A stretch of DNA of 64,000 bases from CAYWXV01 sp964462535 (GTDB taxonomy: Bacteria; Bacteroidota; Ignavibacteria; OLB7): the NCBI GenBank assembly GCA_964462535.1, contig CAYWXV010000001.1, positions 62,001 through 126,000 on the forward strand, written 5' to 3'. Position numbers and translations under genes: made by a program. Below, piece by piece: positions 52,625-60,084 of the stretch; the first letter of the stretch is position 1; every line of letters begins with the position of its first letter. The notes beneath the pieces were generated by a model that had not been told where the DNA came from, ran no database searches, and saw only the letters and a list, made by a program, of their open reading frames with translations.

Positions 52625-53881
52625 GTGCTTGCCTTCTATCGCTTCGTCTTGTATCCGCTCCTGATTCTGGGTGCGAACGTGGCGTCCATACTCGGGAAGA
52701 CGAAGGTGCGAGAGACCTTGCGTGCTCGCCGATCCTGGCGGAAATACGTTCCGACTGGCCATAAGAAGCGACAGCCAACGGTGGTCGTTCATTCGGCCTC
52801 GGCTGGAGAATTTGAGCAGGCGCGTCCGGTCCTTGCCGCACTTCGTGAGCGCTACGAGGGGCTGTTGATCGTCGCAACATTCGGATCCGTGAGCGGACTC
52901 CGCCAACACGTATCGGCTCGCGAGGCCGATGTAGTAATGCCGTTGCCGCTCGACCTGGAGCGTGAATGCAGAGACTTTCTGAACACATTTCAGCCCGATG
53001 CAGTGCTCGTCATGCGATATGACCTTTGGCCCGTGTTCGCGCGACAAGTGACGGCGAAGCACATTCCCTTGGTGCTTGTAAGTGGAACCATGCGGCCTGG
53101 TTCCCTACGGGCATCCAGGTGGTTTGATCGAGCCCTAGGCCGGCCATACCAATGCCTGACGGCAGCACTTATGGTCGCCCACGAGGACGTTAGCGTACTG
53201 AACGCGCTTGGCGTGACCGCTCTGACCCTCGAGGTTGGCGATACGAGGTACGATCGTGTGCTGGCGCGTGCGAACGAGAAGGCCGCGCTTCCACTGCCAC
53301 CATTGGACACGAATGAACTCGTGTTGATAGCCGGCAGCACATGGGACAGAGACGAAGAGATCCTTGCCGACCTTGTTCGGAGGTCTGCCCAGGTTCGTCT
53401 CGTAATTGTCCCGCACGAACCGACGGAAGACCACCTACAGGCGAGTGAGAGGAGGTTCCCCGGCATCGTGCGACTTTCGAGATGCGGCGAAGCATGGCCC
53501 GCTGGTGCTGTGCTGGTGGACGCACTTGGCCTCCTATCCGCGTTGTACCGACTGGGCGACATCGCATACGTGGGTGGTGGGTTTGGCGCAGGCGTTCACT
53601 CCGTCCTTGAGCCCGCCAGCTACAATCTCCCGGTGTTGTGCGGCCCTCGCATTGGGCGATCCCGTGACGCCGCCGCACTATGGCACGAAGGACTTCTTTC
53701 GATTGTAGAAGATGGAGGTGTCCTCGTTGCCGCCATCGAGGCGCTCGTTGGATCCGACGAGCTGCGGCAAGATGTCGGCGCTAGAACCGGTGCATTCATC
53801 CGCCACCGATCCGGCGCGACAGGTCGTATCATGGATCAACTAGATGCCCTTGACGTCACCAAACGCTTTGACACCCCCTGA
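52625..53881 (+). CDS. waaA: 3-deoxy-D-manno-octulosonic acid (Kdo) transferase WaaA
   Basis: A 418-residue GT30 enzyme that attaches Kdo to lipid A precursors, showing that the organism makes LPS. One N-terminal membrane helix (LAFYRFVLYPLLILGANVAS) is followed by VVVHSASAGEFEQARPVLAA with the catalytic Glu, and the C-terminal GT-B half has LVLIAGSTWDRDEEILADLV, RLVIVPHEPTEDHLQASE and YVGGGFGAGVHSVLEPASYN. The start is GTG at 52625; no ATG upstream fits. Probably transcribed with plsY-gpsA. Confidence 0.96.
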   Translation: MLAFYRFVLYPLLILGANVASILGKTKVRETLRARRSWRKYVPTGHKKRQPTVVVHSASAGEFEQARPVLAALRERYEGLLIVATFGSVSGLRQHVSAREADVVMPLPLDLERECRDFLNTFQPDAVLVMRYDLWPVFARQVTAKHIPLVLVSGTMRPGSLRASRWFDRALGRPYQCLTAALMVAHEDVSVLNALGVTALTLEVGDTRYDRVLARANEKAALPLPPLDTNELVLIAGSTWDRDEEILADLVRRSAQVRLVIVPHEPTEDHLQASERRFPGIVRLSRCGEAWPAGAVLVDALGLLSALYRLGDIAYVGGGFGAGVHSVLEPASYNLPVLCGPRIGRSRDAAALWHEGLLSIVEDGGVLVAAIEALVGSDELRQDVGARTGAFIRHRSGATGRIMDQLDALDVTKRFDTP

Positions 53882-53907
53882 CGTCGGGCAGGGAGATGTG
53901 GAATACC

Positions 53908-53915
53908 TATCTTTG
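53908..53915 (+). promoter_or_regulatory. Candidate -7 promoter element for larC (TATCTTTG)
   Basis: A perfect TAnnTTTG ending 34 nt before the ATG at 53950. It excludes the alternative start at 53896, which lies upstream of the element. Confidence 0.6.
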
Positions 53916-53949
53916 GCCTCCTCGTCACGTCCGGATCGACAACACCTCG

Positions 53950-55424
53950 ATGAAGATTGCGTACTTCGATTGCTTTTCAGGCATCAGCGGTGATATGGCC
54001 GTCGGTGCACTGCTTGATGCGGGTGTGCCACTATCGGTTGTTGAGGAAGCACTCCTTACTGTTGGAATCGGTCGCGATCTGGCAACGGTGTCAGTGAGGG
54101 CGATGTCCAGAAGTCAGATCCATGCGACCAAGTTCGATGTGGCACTCGCTGCCGTTCATGGAGCGGATGTGGGTGGCCACGATCACGCTCACGAACATGG
54201 TCACGTCGTGCTTAATCGGGGAGGGGACGTGGAATCGGGCGCCCAACACGATCCTGGGCACCAGTCCCACCACCAGCACGCGCACCACCACGAAACGTAC
54301 CGTACTATCGTCGAGCGGATCTCGGCTAGCGCACTGTCGGAGCGGGCAAAGGATATCGTATTGCGGATCTTCCGAGCTATTGGCCTCGCCGAGGCACGAA
54401 TTCACAATACAACGCTGGACGACGTCCACTTCCACGAAGTTGGGGCCCTTGATTCGATTGCGGACGTCGTCGCGGTATCGGCATGTCTCGATCACCTGGG
54501 AATAGATGAGATATACACGTCAGCGATCCCACTGGGGAGTGGTGGGTTCGTCAAGACGCAGCATGGAACCATGCCGCTGCCGGCTCCGGCAACGCTTGAG
54601 ATTCTGAAGGGATATCCGGTGCAGTTGACAAACGTTCCGTTCGAATTGACCACCCCGACCGGCGCTGGTATTGTCAAAGCACTTTCAAACGGTACCCTTG
54701 CCATGGAGAAGATTCAGGTGGAGCGCGTTGGCTTTGGAGCCGGAACGCGCGAACTGGCTGACCGTCCCAATCTTCTACGTGTCGTTATCGGCGAGCTGGT
54801 CTCGGACGAGGAGCACGATACCGTTACGGTAANNNNNNNNNNNNNNNNNNNNNNNNNNNNNNNNNNNNNNNNNNNNNNNNNNNNNNNNNNNNNNNNNNNN
54901 NNNNNNNNNNNNNNNNNNNNNNNNNNNNNNNNCGTGTCGTTATCGGCGAGCTGGTCTCGGACGAGGAGCACGATACCGTTACGGTAATCGAGACAAATAT
55001 CGATGACCTGAGTCCGCAGATTTATCCTTATCTCGTTGAGAGGCTAATGGAGGCCGGAGCGCTCGACGCCTACCTCACGCCTGTTCACATGAAAAAGGGG
55101 CGGCCTGGAACCCTCGTCACCGTTGTTGCTCCAAGCGGGGCCGTTGATGAGCTGACAAAACTCATCTACCGCGAAACGACCTCCATCGGCGTCAGATATG
55201 TCCAGATGGTGCGACGCAAGCTTCCTCGCGAGGAAATACTTGCGATGACGGAATGGGGAACCGTGAGGATGAAGAGAATTGAATCGCCTGATGGCGTACG
55301 GGTTGCGCCGGAGTATGAGGAGGCCAGGAGGATAGCTCGGGAGCGGGCGTTACCGCTACACGGTGTCATCGAACGTCTTGACGAAATCGCGCGCCGTGTC
55401 GCCGAAGAGGCGCCGGCCGCATGA
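53950..55424 (+). CDS. larC: Nickel-pincer cofactor biosynthesis protein LarC (interrupted by an assembly gap)
   Basis: LarC is the CTP-dependent cyclometallase that inserts nickel into the lactate-racemase pincer cofactor. It begins MKIAYFDCFSGISGDMAVGA, has VHFHEVGALDSIADVVAVSA and FELTTPTGAGIVKALSNGTL in the middle and VIETNIDDLSPQIYPYLVER in the C-terminal part. A His-rich insert near residues 70-118 (HDHAHEHGH; HHQHAHHHE) is likely metal-binding. The 100 Ns at 54833-54932 and the second copy of a 55-bp duplication (54933-54987) break the frame. Joining 53950-54832 to 54988-55424 gives one continuous 439-residue protein, so the gene is intact. Unlike Lactiplantibacillus larC, no programmed frameshift is needed. 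No other lar genes are in the window. Confidence 0.9.
54778..54832. repeat. 55-bp contig-end duplication, left copy
   Basis: Identical base for base to 54933-54987. It ends exactly at the start of the N run, as expected for a contig overlap that was not merged during scaffolding. Confidence 0.95.
54833..54932. other. Assembly gap of 100 N
   Basis: A run of exactly 100 undetermined bases inside larC. Because the flanks overlap by 55 bp, its true length is probably -55, meaning no sequence is missing. Confidence 0.98.
54933..54987. repeat. 55-bp contig-end duplication, right copy
   Basis: It begins at the first base after the Ns and is identical to 54778-54832. Removing it together with the Ns restores the larC reading frame. 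Confidence 0.95.
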
Positions 55425-55488
55425 TTGTAAGCCTACTGTGAGGTCATGTTCGCCACGTGCGACACCAAACGAACCGTACCGTTAGAAT

Positions 55489-56838
55489 ATGCCGCAAACA
55501 ATCGCCGTTGTCGGAACCGGGTATGTTGGCCTGGTGACCGGAGTCTGCTTCGCTGAGGGGGGAAATCAGGTAGCGTGTGTCGACGTCGATCAGGCAAAGA
55601 TAGATATGCTGGAGCGTGGGGAGGTCCCCATCTATGAGCCCGGTCTAGATCTTCTGCTTGAACGAAACATTCGCGAGCGCCGCGTCCGGTTCACGTTGGA
55701 CCTGGAGGGTTCCGTACTGCGATCCGACGTTGTGTTTCTTTGCTTGCCAACGCCTCCGGACGAAGACGGTTCGGCCGATCTGTCATATGTGCTTGGGGTG
55801 GCCCATGAAATTGGCGGCATTCTTCGTCGCAATCCAGAGGCGGGGTACAAGGTGATCGTCGACAAATCGACGGTTCCCGTGGGGACGAGCGAACGCGTCC
55901 ACGAGGCAATCGCATCTGAAGCGCCGCGAGCTGACTTCGATGTTGTGTCCAACCCCGAGTTCCTGCGTGAGGGTTATGCCGTTGAGGACTTTATGCGCCC
56001 GGAGCGCGTGGTGGTTGGCACCACCTCGCAGCGTGCAGAGGCGATTATGCGCGAGTTGTATGAACCATATGTCAGAAGTGGCAACCCGATCTTTGTGATT
56101 TCGGAACGTAGCGCCGAGATAGCCAAGTATGCGGCTAATTCGTTCGTCGCGATGAGGATTTCGTTCATCAACGATATGGCGAACTTCTGTGAACGAGCCG
56201 GCGCTGACGTTGACGAGGTGCGGATGGCAATTGGGAGCGATTCTCGGATCGGCAAGAAATACTTGTACCCGAGCATTGGCTACGGAGGCAGCTGCTTCCC
56301 GAAAGACGTCCGTGCAATCTTGAAGACCGCATCCGACTTCGGACTGCAGCTCCGAGTAATACAGGCCGTTGAGGAGGTGAACGCCTCCCAGGCCGTCCTC
56401 TTCGTGGAGAAGATTCAGGCCCATTTCAAGGATCTTTCCGACAAGCGGATCGGTATCTGGGGACTCGCTTACAAGGCAAACACGGATGACACACGCGAGA
56501 GTCCGGCATTTCGAGTCATCGATCGACTGCTGGATGCCGGCGCCGCCGTCGTCGCATACGATCCCGAAGCGACAGAGGGGGGGCGCAAACGGTACGGGTC
56601 ACGTGTGGAGTATGGTGCAACCATGTACGAGACGGTAAAGAACGCCGATGCGCTCATCATTGCAACGGAGTGGAATGAGTTTCGGAATCCTGACTTCTCG
56701 AGGCTCGCAGAATTGATGAAGGAGAAAGTGATTTTCGACGGTCGAAACCTCTTTAATGCCGAAGAGGTCGGTTCTCGCGGTTTCGTCTACTATTCCGTCG
56801 GGCGCCCGTCGCATGGAGCTAACAAACTGGTTGAATAG
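55489..56838 (+). CDS. ugd: UDP-glucose 6-dehydrogenase
   Basis: A 449-residue enzyme oxidising UDP-glucose to UDP-glucuronate in two steps. The N-terminal NAD motif is QTIAVVGTGYVGLVTGVCFA. The catalytic Cys is in YLYPSIGYGGSCFPKDVRAI, supported by VVSNPEFLREGYAVEDFMRP and LAYKANTDDTRESPAFRVID in the UDP-binding C-terminal domain. The product feeds capsule, LPS or exopolysaccharide synthesis, fitting waaA nearby. It lies 64 nt after larC and 102 nt before the MerR gene. Confidence 0.97.
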   Translation: MPQTIAVVGTGYVGLVTGVCFAEGGNQVACVDVDQAKIDMLERGEVPIYEPGLDLLLERNIRERRVRFTLDLEGSVLRSDVVFLCLPTPPDEDGSADLSYVLGVAHEIGGILRRNPEAGYKVIVDKSTVPVGTSERVHEAIASEAPRADFDVVSNPEFLREGYAVEDFMRPERVVVGTTSQRAEAIMRELYEPYVRSGNPIFVISERSAEIAKYAANSFVAMRISFINDMANFCERAGADVDEVRMAIGSDSRIGKKYLYPSIGYGGSCFPKDVRAILKTASDFGLQLRVIQAVEEVNASQAVLFVEKIQAHFKDLSDKRIGIWGLAYKANTDDTRESPAFRVIDRLLDAGAAVVAYDPEATEGGRKRYGSRVEYGATMYETVKNADALIIATEWNEFRNPDFSRLAELMKEKVIFDGRNLFNAEEVGSRGFVYYSVGRPSHGANKLVE

Positions 56839-56904
56839 GGAATCCGAATCTGCCGTGCTTCCAACGGGCTACGCGCCCTGCTTGCAGGATAGAACGGGGT
56901 TCCC

Positions 56905-56912
56905 TATGTTGC
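56905..56912 (+). promoter_or_regulatory. Weak -7 promoter candidate for the MerR gene (TATGTTGC)
   Basis: It matches TAnnTT but not the final TG. It lies 28 nt before the ATG and directly adjoins the 18-bp palindrome, a layout expected for an autoregulated gene. Confidence 0.35.
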
Positions 56913-56914
56913 GC

Positions 56915-56932
56915 CCGGTCGAATTCGACCGG
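56915..56932. promoter_or_regulatory. 18-bp perfect palindrome upstream of the MerR gene
   Basis: CCGGTCGAATTCGACCGG is completely self-complementary and ends 8 nt before the ATG. It overlaps the expected transcription start, so it is a good candidate operator for the MerR-like protein encoded next to it. A hairpin terminating ugd transcription is a less likely alternative because no T-run follows. Confidence 0.5.
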
Positions 56933-56940
56933 TTGCGCCT

Positions 56941-57333
56941 ATGAAGGACCTGCAAATAAAGAAGCTCTACTACTCGATCAGTGAAGTAAGTAGAATGGTC
57001 GGGTTGGAGCCCTATGTCCTTAGGTACTGGGAGACGGAGTTTGAGCAACTCCGCCCGCAGAAGAACAGGGCTGGCAATCGTATCTATACCGAGAAGGACA
57101 TCGAGACAATCCGGCTGATCAAACGGTTGACTCGCGAGAAACGGTATACGATTGAGGGAGCAAGACAGATCATCGGCCAAATGTCGGATTCGGACGCAGT
57201 CGATTTCGACATTGAGCCGGAGGAGAGCGAATCGGATCCCGTTCGGAAAACACTACTCGCGTTGCGTGCTGCCCTGGTCGATCTTCGGACACGCCTGGGG
57301 GCGCCCATCGAACCGCACGAGGACTCCGCTTAG
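56941..57333 (+). CDS. MerR-family transcriptional regulator
   Basis: A 130-residue protein with an N-terminal MerR winged helix-turn-helix: KLYYSISEVSRMVGLEPYVL, then RYWETEFEQLRPQKNRAGNR and IYTEKDIETIRLIKRLTREK. YTIEGARQIIG is the end of the domain. The C-terminus has an acidic stretch (DFDIEPEESESDP) followed by a short amphipathic helix (LLALRAALVDLRTRL), with no Cys-rich effector site, so it is not a metal-sensing MerR of the classic kind. This short RacA/YfmP-like form is common in this phylum next to tRNA genes. A palindrome just upstream may be its operator. tRNA-Pro follows 35 nt later. Confidence 0.92.
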   Translation: MKDLQIKKLYYSISEVSRMVGLEPYVLRYWETEFEQLRPQKNRAGNRIYTEKDIETIRLIKRLTREKRYTIEGARQIIGQMSDSDAVDFDIEPEESESDPVRKTLLALRAALVDLRTRLGAPIEPHEDSA

Positions 57334-57368
57334 AGTTCGAATCGAAATCCCGGATAGAGTACATGTTT

Positions 57369-57442
57369 CGGAGCGTGGCGCAGCCCGGTAGCGCACTTCC
57401 TTGGGGTGGAAGGGGTCGTGGGTTCAAATCCCGCCGCTCCGA
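57369..57442 (+). tRNA. tRNA-Pro (anticodon GGG)
   Basis: A 74-nt cloverleaf: 7-bp acceptor stem (CGGAGCG / CGCTCCG), D stem GCGC/GCGC, anticodon stem CTTCC/GGAAG with the loop TTGGGGT (anticodon GGG), T stem GTGGG/CCCGC around TTCAAAT, and discriminator A. The 3' CCA is not encoded. Confidence 0.95.
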
Positions 57443-57451
57443 CAACAAACG

Positions 57452-57490
57452 AAAGGGTCGGTCCCAACGGGCCGACCCTTTCTTCTTTCC
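57452..57490. terminator. Terminator hairpin after tRNA-Pro
   Basis: A perfect 10-bp stem (AAAGGGTCGG / CCGACCCTTT, 10-nt loop) followed on the plus strand by CTTCTTTCC. It terminates the tRNA transcript. It lies 10 nt from the end of the convergent corA gene and may also stop that transcript. Confidence 0.75.
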
Positions 57491-57499
57491 TCGATCACG

Positions 57500-58516
57500 T
57501 CACAACCAGCCGCGCCGACGGAAATACGTCCACATTCCGAGCGCAGTCACCGCCATTACCGCGAGCGCCATCGCATAGCCAAACCGCCAACCTAGCTCCG
57601 GCATGTAGTGAAAGTTCATCCCGTACAACCCCACGATGAACGTGAGCGGAAGGAAGAACGTCGAAATCACGGCCAGCACTTTCATGATCTCGTTCAATCT
57701 GTTTGACTGCGTCGAGAGATGGGCGTCGACCAGGGCCGTGAGCATGTCGCGATATGATTCTGAGAGGTCAGCAGCCCGAACAAGATGATCGTACACGTTA
57801 CGGTAATAAGCTATCTCATGCTCGGTGACCAGCTCGAACTCACCGCGGGCCAGGCGATGAACCAATTCGCGTTGATGGACCGTAATCCTTCGAAAAACGA
57901 AGATCTGTCTCTTTAGCGCCAGAATCTCCTGTAGGGATCCGGCCGGCATCTGGCTGAAAATGCGTGCTTCAATGTCATCCACACGTTGATCGAAATAGTC
58001 GAGGATTGGAGTGTACCCGTCAACAACTCCATCGAGAATGAGGTGGTAAATGAAGTCCGGTCCGCGCCTGAATGAGCTGGGATTCTTCTCGCATGCACGG
58101 ACGGCCGTCGCGACGGATGGCAACGGCTCGTAGTGGTGCGTTACTATAAACGCCTCGCCGAGGAACGCATTCAGCTGCCTGGTTTCGACCTCGATCCATG
58201 CTGAATCCGGATCGTCCGCCCGCTGTACAAGTGGGTTCACTATACAGAAGAGGTACCGCCCGTAATCTTCCACCTTCGGCAAATGGTCGCGCCCGTCAGC
58301 CATTAGATGCTCTCGGCGGCAGTCGCGAATCGCAAGGGAATGGAAGGCGAACAGATCTTCGAGCACCTCCTTCTCCTCGACCTCTGTCGGACTTACGAGG
58401 TCAATCCAGATCGTGTTGTCCTCGTTCACGAGCTGCCGCTCAAGTGTCTCCCGGACGTCCGTGAGGGGGATCGTCGTGACGTTCCCGTCGTGGTCAAGAC
58501 GCCGCGCAACTATCAT
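57500..58516 (-). CDS. corA: CorA-family magnesium/cobalt transporter
   Basis: A 338-residue inner-membrane channel protein. A long cytoplasmic N-terminal funnel domain (EVLEDLFAFHSLAIRDCRRE; FIYHLILDGVVDGYTPILDY) precedes two C-terminal transmembrane helices (MKVLAVISTFFLPLTFIVGL and RFGYAMALAVMAVTALGMWT), with the selectivity loop GMN in VGLYGMNFHYMPELGW. It forms a pentameric Mg2+ uptake channel. Its ATG overlaps the stop of the recombinase-like gene by 4 nt, so they are translationally coupled. Confidence 0.96.
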   Translation of the reverse strand: MIVARRLDHDGNVTTIPLTDVRETLERQLVNEDNTIWIDLVSPTEVEEKEVLEDLFAFHSLAIRDCRREHLMADGRDHLPKVEDYGRYLFCIVNPLVQRADDPDSAWIEVETRQLNAFLGEAFIVTHHYEPLPSVATAVRACEKNPSSFRRGPDFIYHLILDGVVDGYTPILDYFDQRVDDIEARIFSQMPAGSLQEILALKRQIFVFRRITVHQRELVHRLARGEFELVTEHEIAYYRNVYDHLVRAADLSESYRDMLTALVDAHLSTQSNRLNEIMKVLAVISTFFLPLTFIVGLYGMNFHYMPELGWRFGYAMALAVMAVTALGMWTYFRRRGWL

Positions 58517-59469
58517 TGGCTGTTCTCCACGTCATTCGAGTGATCTCGACTGGGCACGACACCCCGAAGCTTGTAGTAGAGGAGAGCCGTTGGCTCCCAT
58601 TCAATGCGCATGCGTCGCATGAGTTCGTCGACGGTGGCTCCCTCATCTATCATAAGCAATGCCGCTGTGTGCCGAAGCGAAAACGGTGTGAGCCTACGAT
58701 CGCGGTCCCCCTTTACTCCCGACAGTTGCAGCCACTTGTTCACGGCGGCCCGGACGCCACGGGGGGTCATTCGTGCCCCCATTGTCCGGTTCGACATGCT
58801 GGCGACCAGAGGGGCCTCCGGATCTATCGCGTCTTGAAGAAATCGACTCGCGAGGTATTCATCCACGGCGTCGAGGGCGGTAGCAGGAACTGAGACGGAC
58901 TCGTCTTTCGTTCGACGTCCTTTCCCCTGCACTCTCATCGATGCGACGGTTCCCGCTCGATCGATATCGCCGACGTTTGACAGGATGATCTCCTTTTCAG
59001 CAAGAGCAGCGTCCAACATGAGCCTGATGATGGCGTAGTCGCGCAGACCCGCTTCGTCGCTCCGATCGACCGACTCCAAAAGTGTGGCGAGTTCTTCGCG
59101 CGTGAGGTACGTGCGGGAGTGACTGGTGGGTCGAGGTCCGCCCACGACACGGCGGGCAGGGTTGTGCGAGAGAATTCCGACGTCGATGAGGTATTGGCAG
59201 AACCGGCGAACTGCCGTGAGGTAGGTGGCTATGGAGACAGGTTGGAGGCGTTTGCGTTCTGAAAGGTATCTTTTGTAGCGCTCGACGTCTCGCACGCGGA
59301 ACTGAAATCGCTTGTCGACTGCGAACCATGAAAGGAATTCCCGCAGAGCTCGCTGATACGTTCCGCGTGTTTCGGCGCTCTTCCGTTCACACTCCTTCAG
59401 AAACCCCTCGTAGTGTTCAACGAGCTCTTTCAACGAGAGCTTGAGGGGGAGGTTGACAGGTTCCTGCAT
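58513..59469 (-). CDS. Degenerate tyrosine-recombinase-like protein (XerC/D fold)
   Basis: The start is the ATG at 59467-59469 (318 aa), 44 nt after a good promoter; the frame extends upstream with no sensible N-terminus. An N-terminal core-binding SAM-like domain (KELVEHYEGFLKECERKSAE; VSIATYLTAVRRFCQYLIDV; GILSHNPARRV) and a C-terminal catalytic-fold domain align to XerD over their length. Of the active-site residues, the hairpin Lys (GKGRRTKDESV), the second Arg (SLRHTAA) and the Tyr (TALLYYKL) are kept. Arg-I (GLRxSE in XerD) is Ala here (AALAEKEI), His-II (SPHxLRH) is Phe (LTPFSLRH), and the final His (LGH) is Ile (RMRIEW). Catalysis is therefore doubtful. It is coupled to corA by a 4-nt overlap. 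It may have become a DNA-binding protein, or be a remnant still under selection. Confidence 0.85.
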   Translation of the reverse strand: MQEPVNLPLKLSLKELVEHYEGFLKECERKSAETRGTYQRALREFLSWFAVDKRFQFRVRDVERYKRYLSERKRLQPVSIATYLTAVRRFCQYLIDVGILSHNPARRVVGGPRPTSHSRTYLTREELATLLESVDRSDEAGLRDYAIIRLMLDAALAEKEIILSNVGDIDRAGTVASMRVQGKGRRTKDESVSVPATALDAVDEYLASRFLQDAIDPEAPLVASMSNRTMGARMTPRGVRAAVNKWLQLSGVKGDRDRRLTPFSLRHTAALLMIDEGATVDELMRRMRIEWEPTALLYYKLRGVVPSRDHSNDVENSQ

Positions 59470-59476
59470 GGGCCAA

Positions 59477-59496
59477 TTTTGGAGGATTTTGGAGGA
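59477..59496. repeat. Tandem 10-bp repeat in the leader of the recombinase-like gene
   Basis: Two exact copies of TTTTGGAGGA. On the transcribed minus strand they read TCCTCCAAAA twice, each carrying CCTCC, directly in the 5' leader of the gene starting at 59469. Confidence 0.8.
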
Positions 59497-59513
59497 CGGG
59501 CCGCTAATGCGCG

Positions 59514-59544
59514 CAAACGTACCGTTATTGCGGGTATCATGCAA
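59514..59544 (-). promoter_or_regulatory. Promoter for the recombinase-like gene/corA: TTG - N20 - TACGTTTG
   Basis: TACGTTTG (59514-59521) is preceded after exactly 20 nt by TTG (59542-59544), the same spacing as at the MltD-like gene. The ATG at 59469 lies 44 nt downstream. Confidence 0.6.
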
Positions 59545-59555
59545 GAGGTCACATT

Positions 59556-60056
59556 CTGCCATCATACAAGAGCCATATCGGACTCGCGGTCGTTGCCGGG
59601 GGGGTCGTCGCCGCCGCGTTGACGTTGACGCCAACCGCCCGATCGCTTGCCCCCGGTGAACTTGTCGTTCGCGCAACTGTCGTTGTGTGGCTGTCCATTC
59701 TTTTCTCGCTGTTTCCAGATATCGATATCAAGAGCAAGGGGCAGCTCCTCTTCTACAGGCTACTTTTCATTCTGGATGTTGCTCTGGTCGTCGGCCAGAT
59801 GTTTCGCGAAGCGGCGATTCTCGGACTGCTCGCATTGATCCCGATTCTTAGCCGACATCGTGGATGGACGCACTCCATGTGGGCGGCCGCCGTCGTTCCG
59901 CTCCCACTCCTGCTAGCTCCGATCTACGCCGCCGGACACGTTTCAGCCGAAATCGTGTTTGAGTGGGCGCCATTCTACGTGGGGGCTGTGGCCGGCTACA
60001 CAAGTCATCTCCTAGCCGACGGAATGTTCGCTCGACCAAGTCGCCGGGTGGCCTGA
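59556..60056 (+). CDS. YdjM/DUF457-like membrane-bound metal-dependent hydrolase family protein, non-canonical start
   Basis: A small four-helix membrane protein. Conserved acidic and His motifs are SLFPDIDIKSKGQLLFYR, LSRHRGWTHSMWAA and GAVAGYTSHLLADGMF, as in YdjM. The first canonical start codon is TTG at 59619. The frame is open upstream to 59508 and encodes a matching N-terminal helix (PSYKSHIGLAVVAGGVVAAA) including the family's N-terminal His, yet there is no ATG, GTG or TTG there. CTG at 59556 has an AGAGGT about 6 nt upstream, so I begin there; ATT at 59553 is possible. Either a rare start is used or a base is wrong in the assembly. Function in the family is unresolved. recO begins 28 nt downstream. 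Confidence 0.75.
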   Translation: MPSYKSHIGLAVVAGGVVAAALTLTPTARSLAPGELVVRATVVVWLSILFSLFPDIDIKSKGQLLFYRLLFILDVALVVGQMFREAAILGLLALIPILSRHRGWTHSMWAAAVVPLPLLLAPIYAAGHVSAEIVFEWAPFYVGAVAGYTSHLLADGMFARPSRRVA

Positions 60057-60084
60057 CAAACGACGCACCCTTCTTCAACAAATC

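Noticed and set aside
53896..55424. larC as a frameshifted pseudogene or programmed-frameshift gene
   Set aside because: The break coincides exactly with a 100-N gap and an exact 55-bp flanking duplication; collapsing these restores the frame.
58513..59676. Integrase as evidence of a mobile element or integron
   Set aside because: No attachment-site repeats, no cargo genes, no adjacent tRNA junction (tRNA-Pro is separated by corA and a terminator), and the active site is degenerate.
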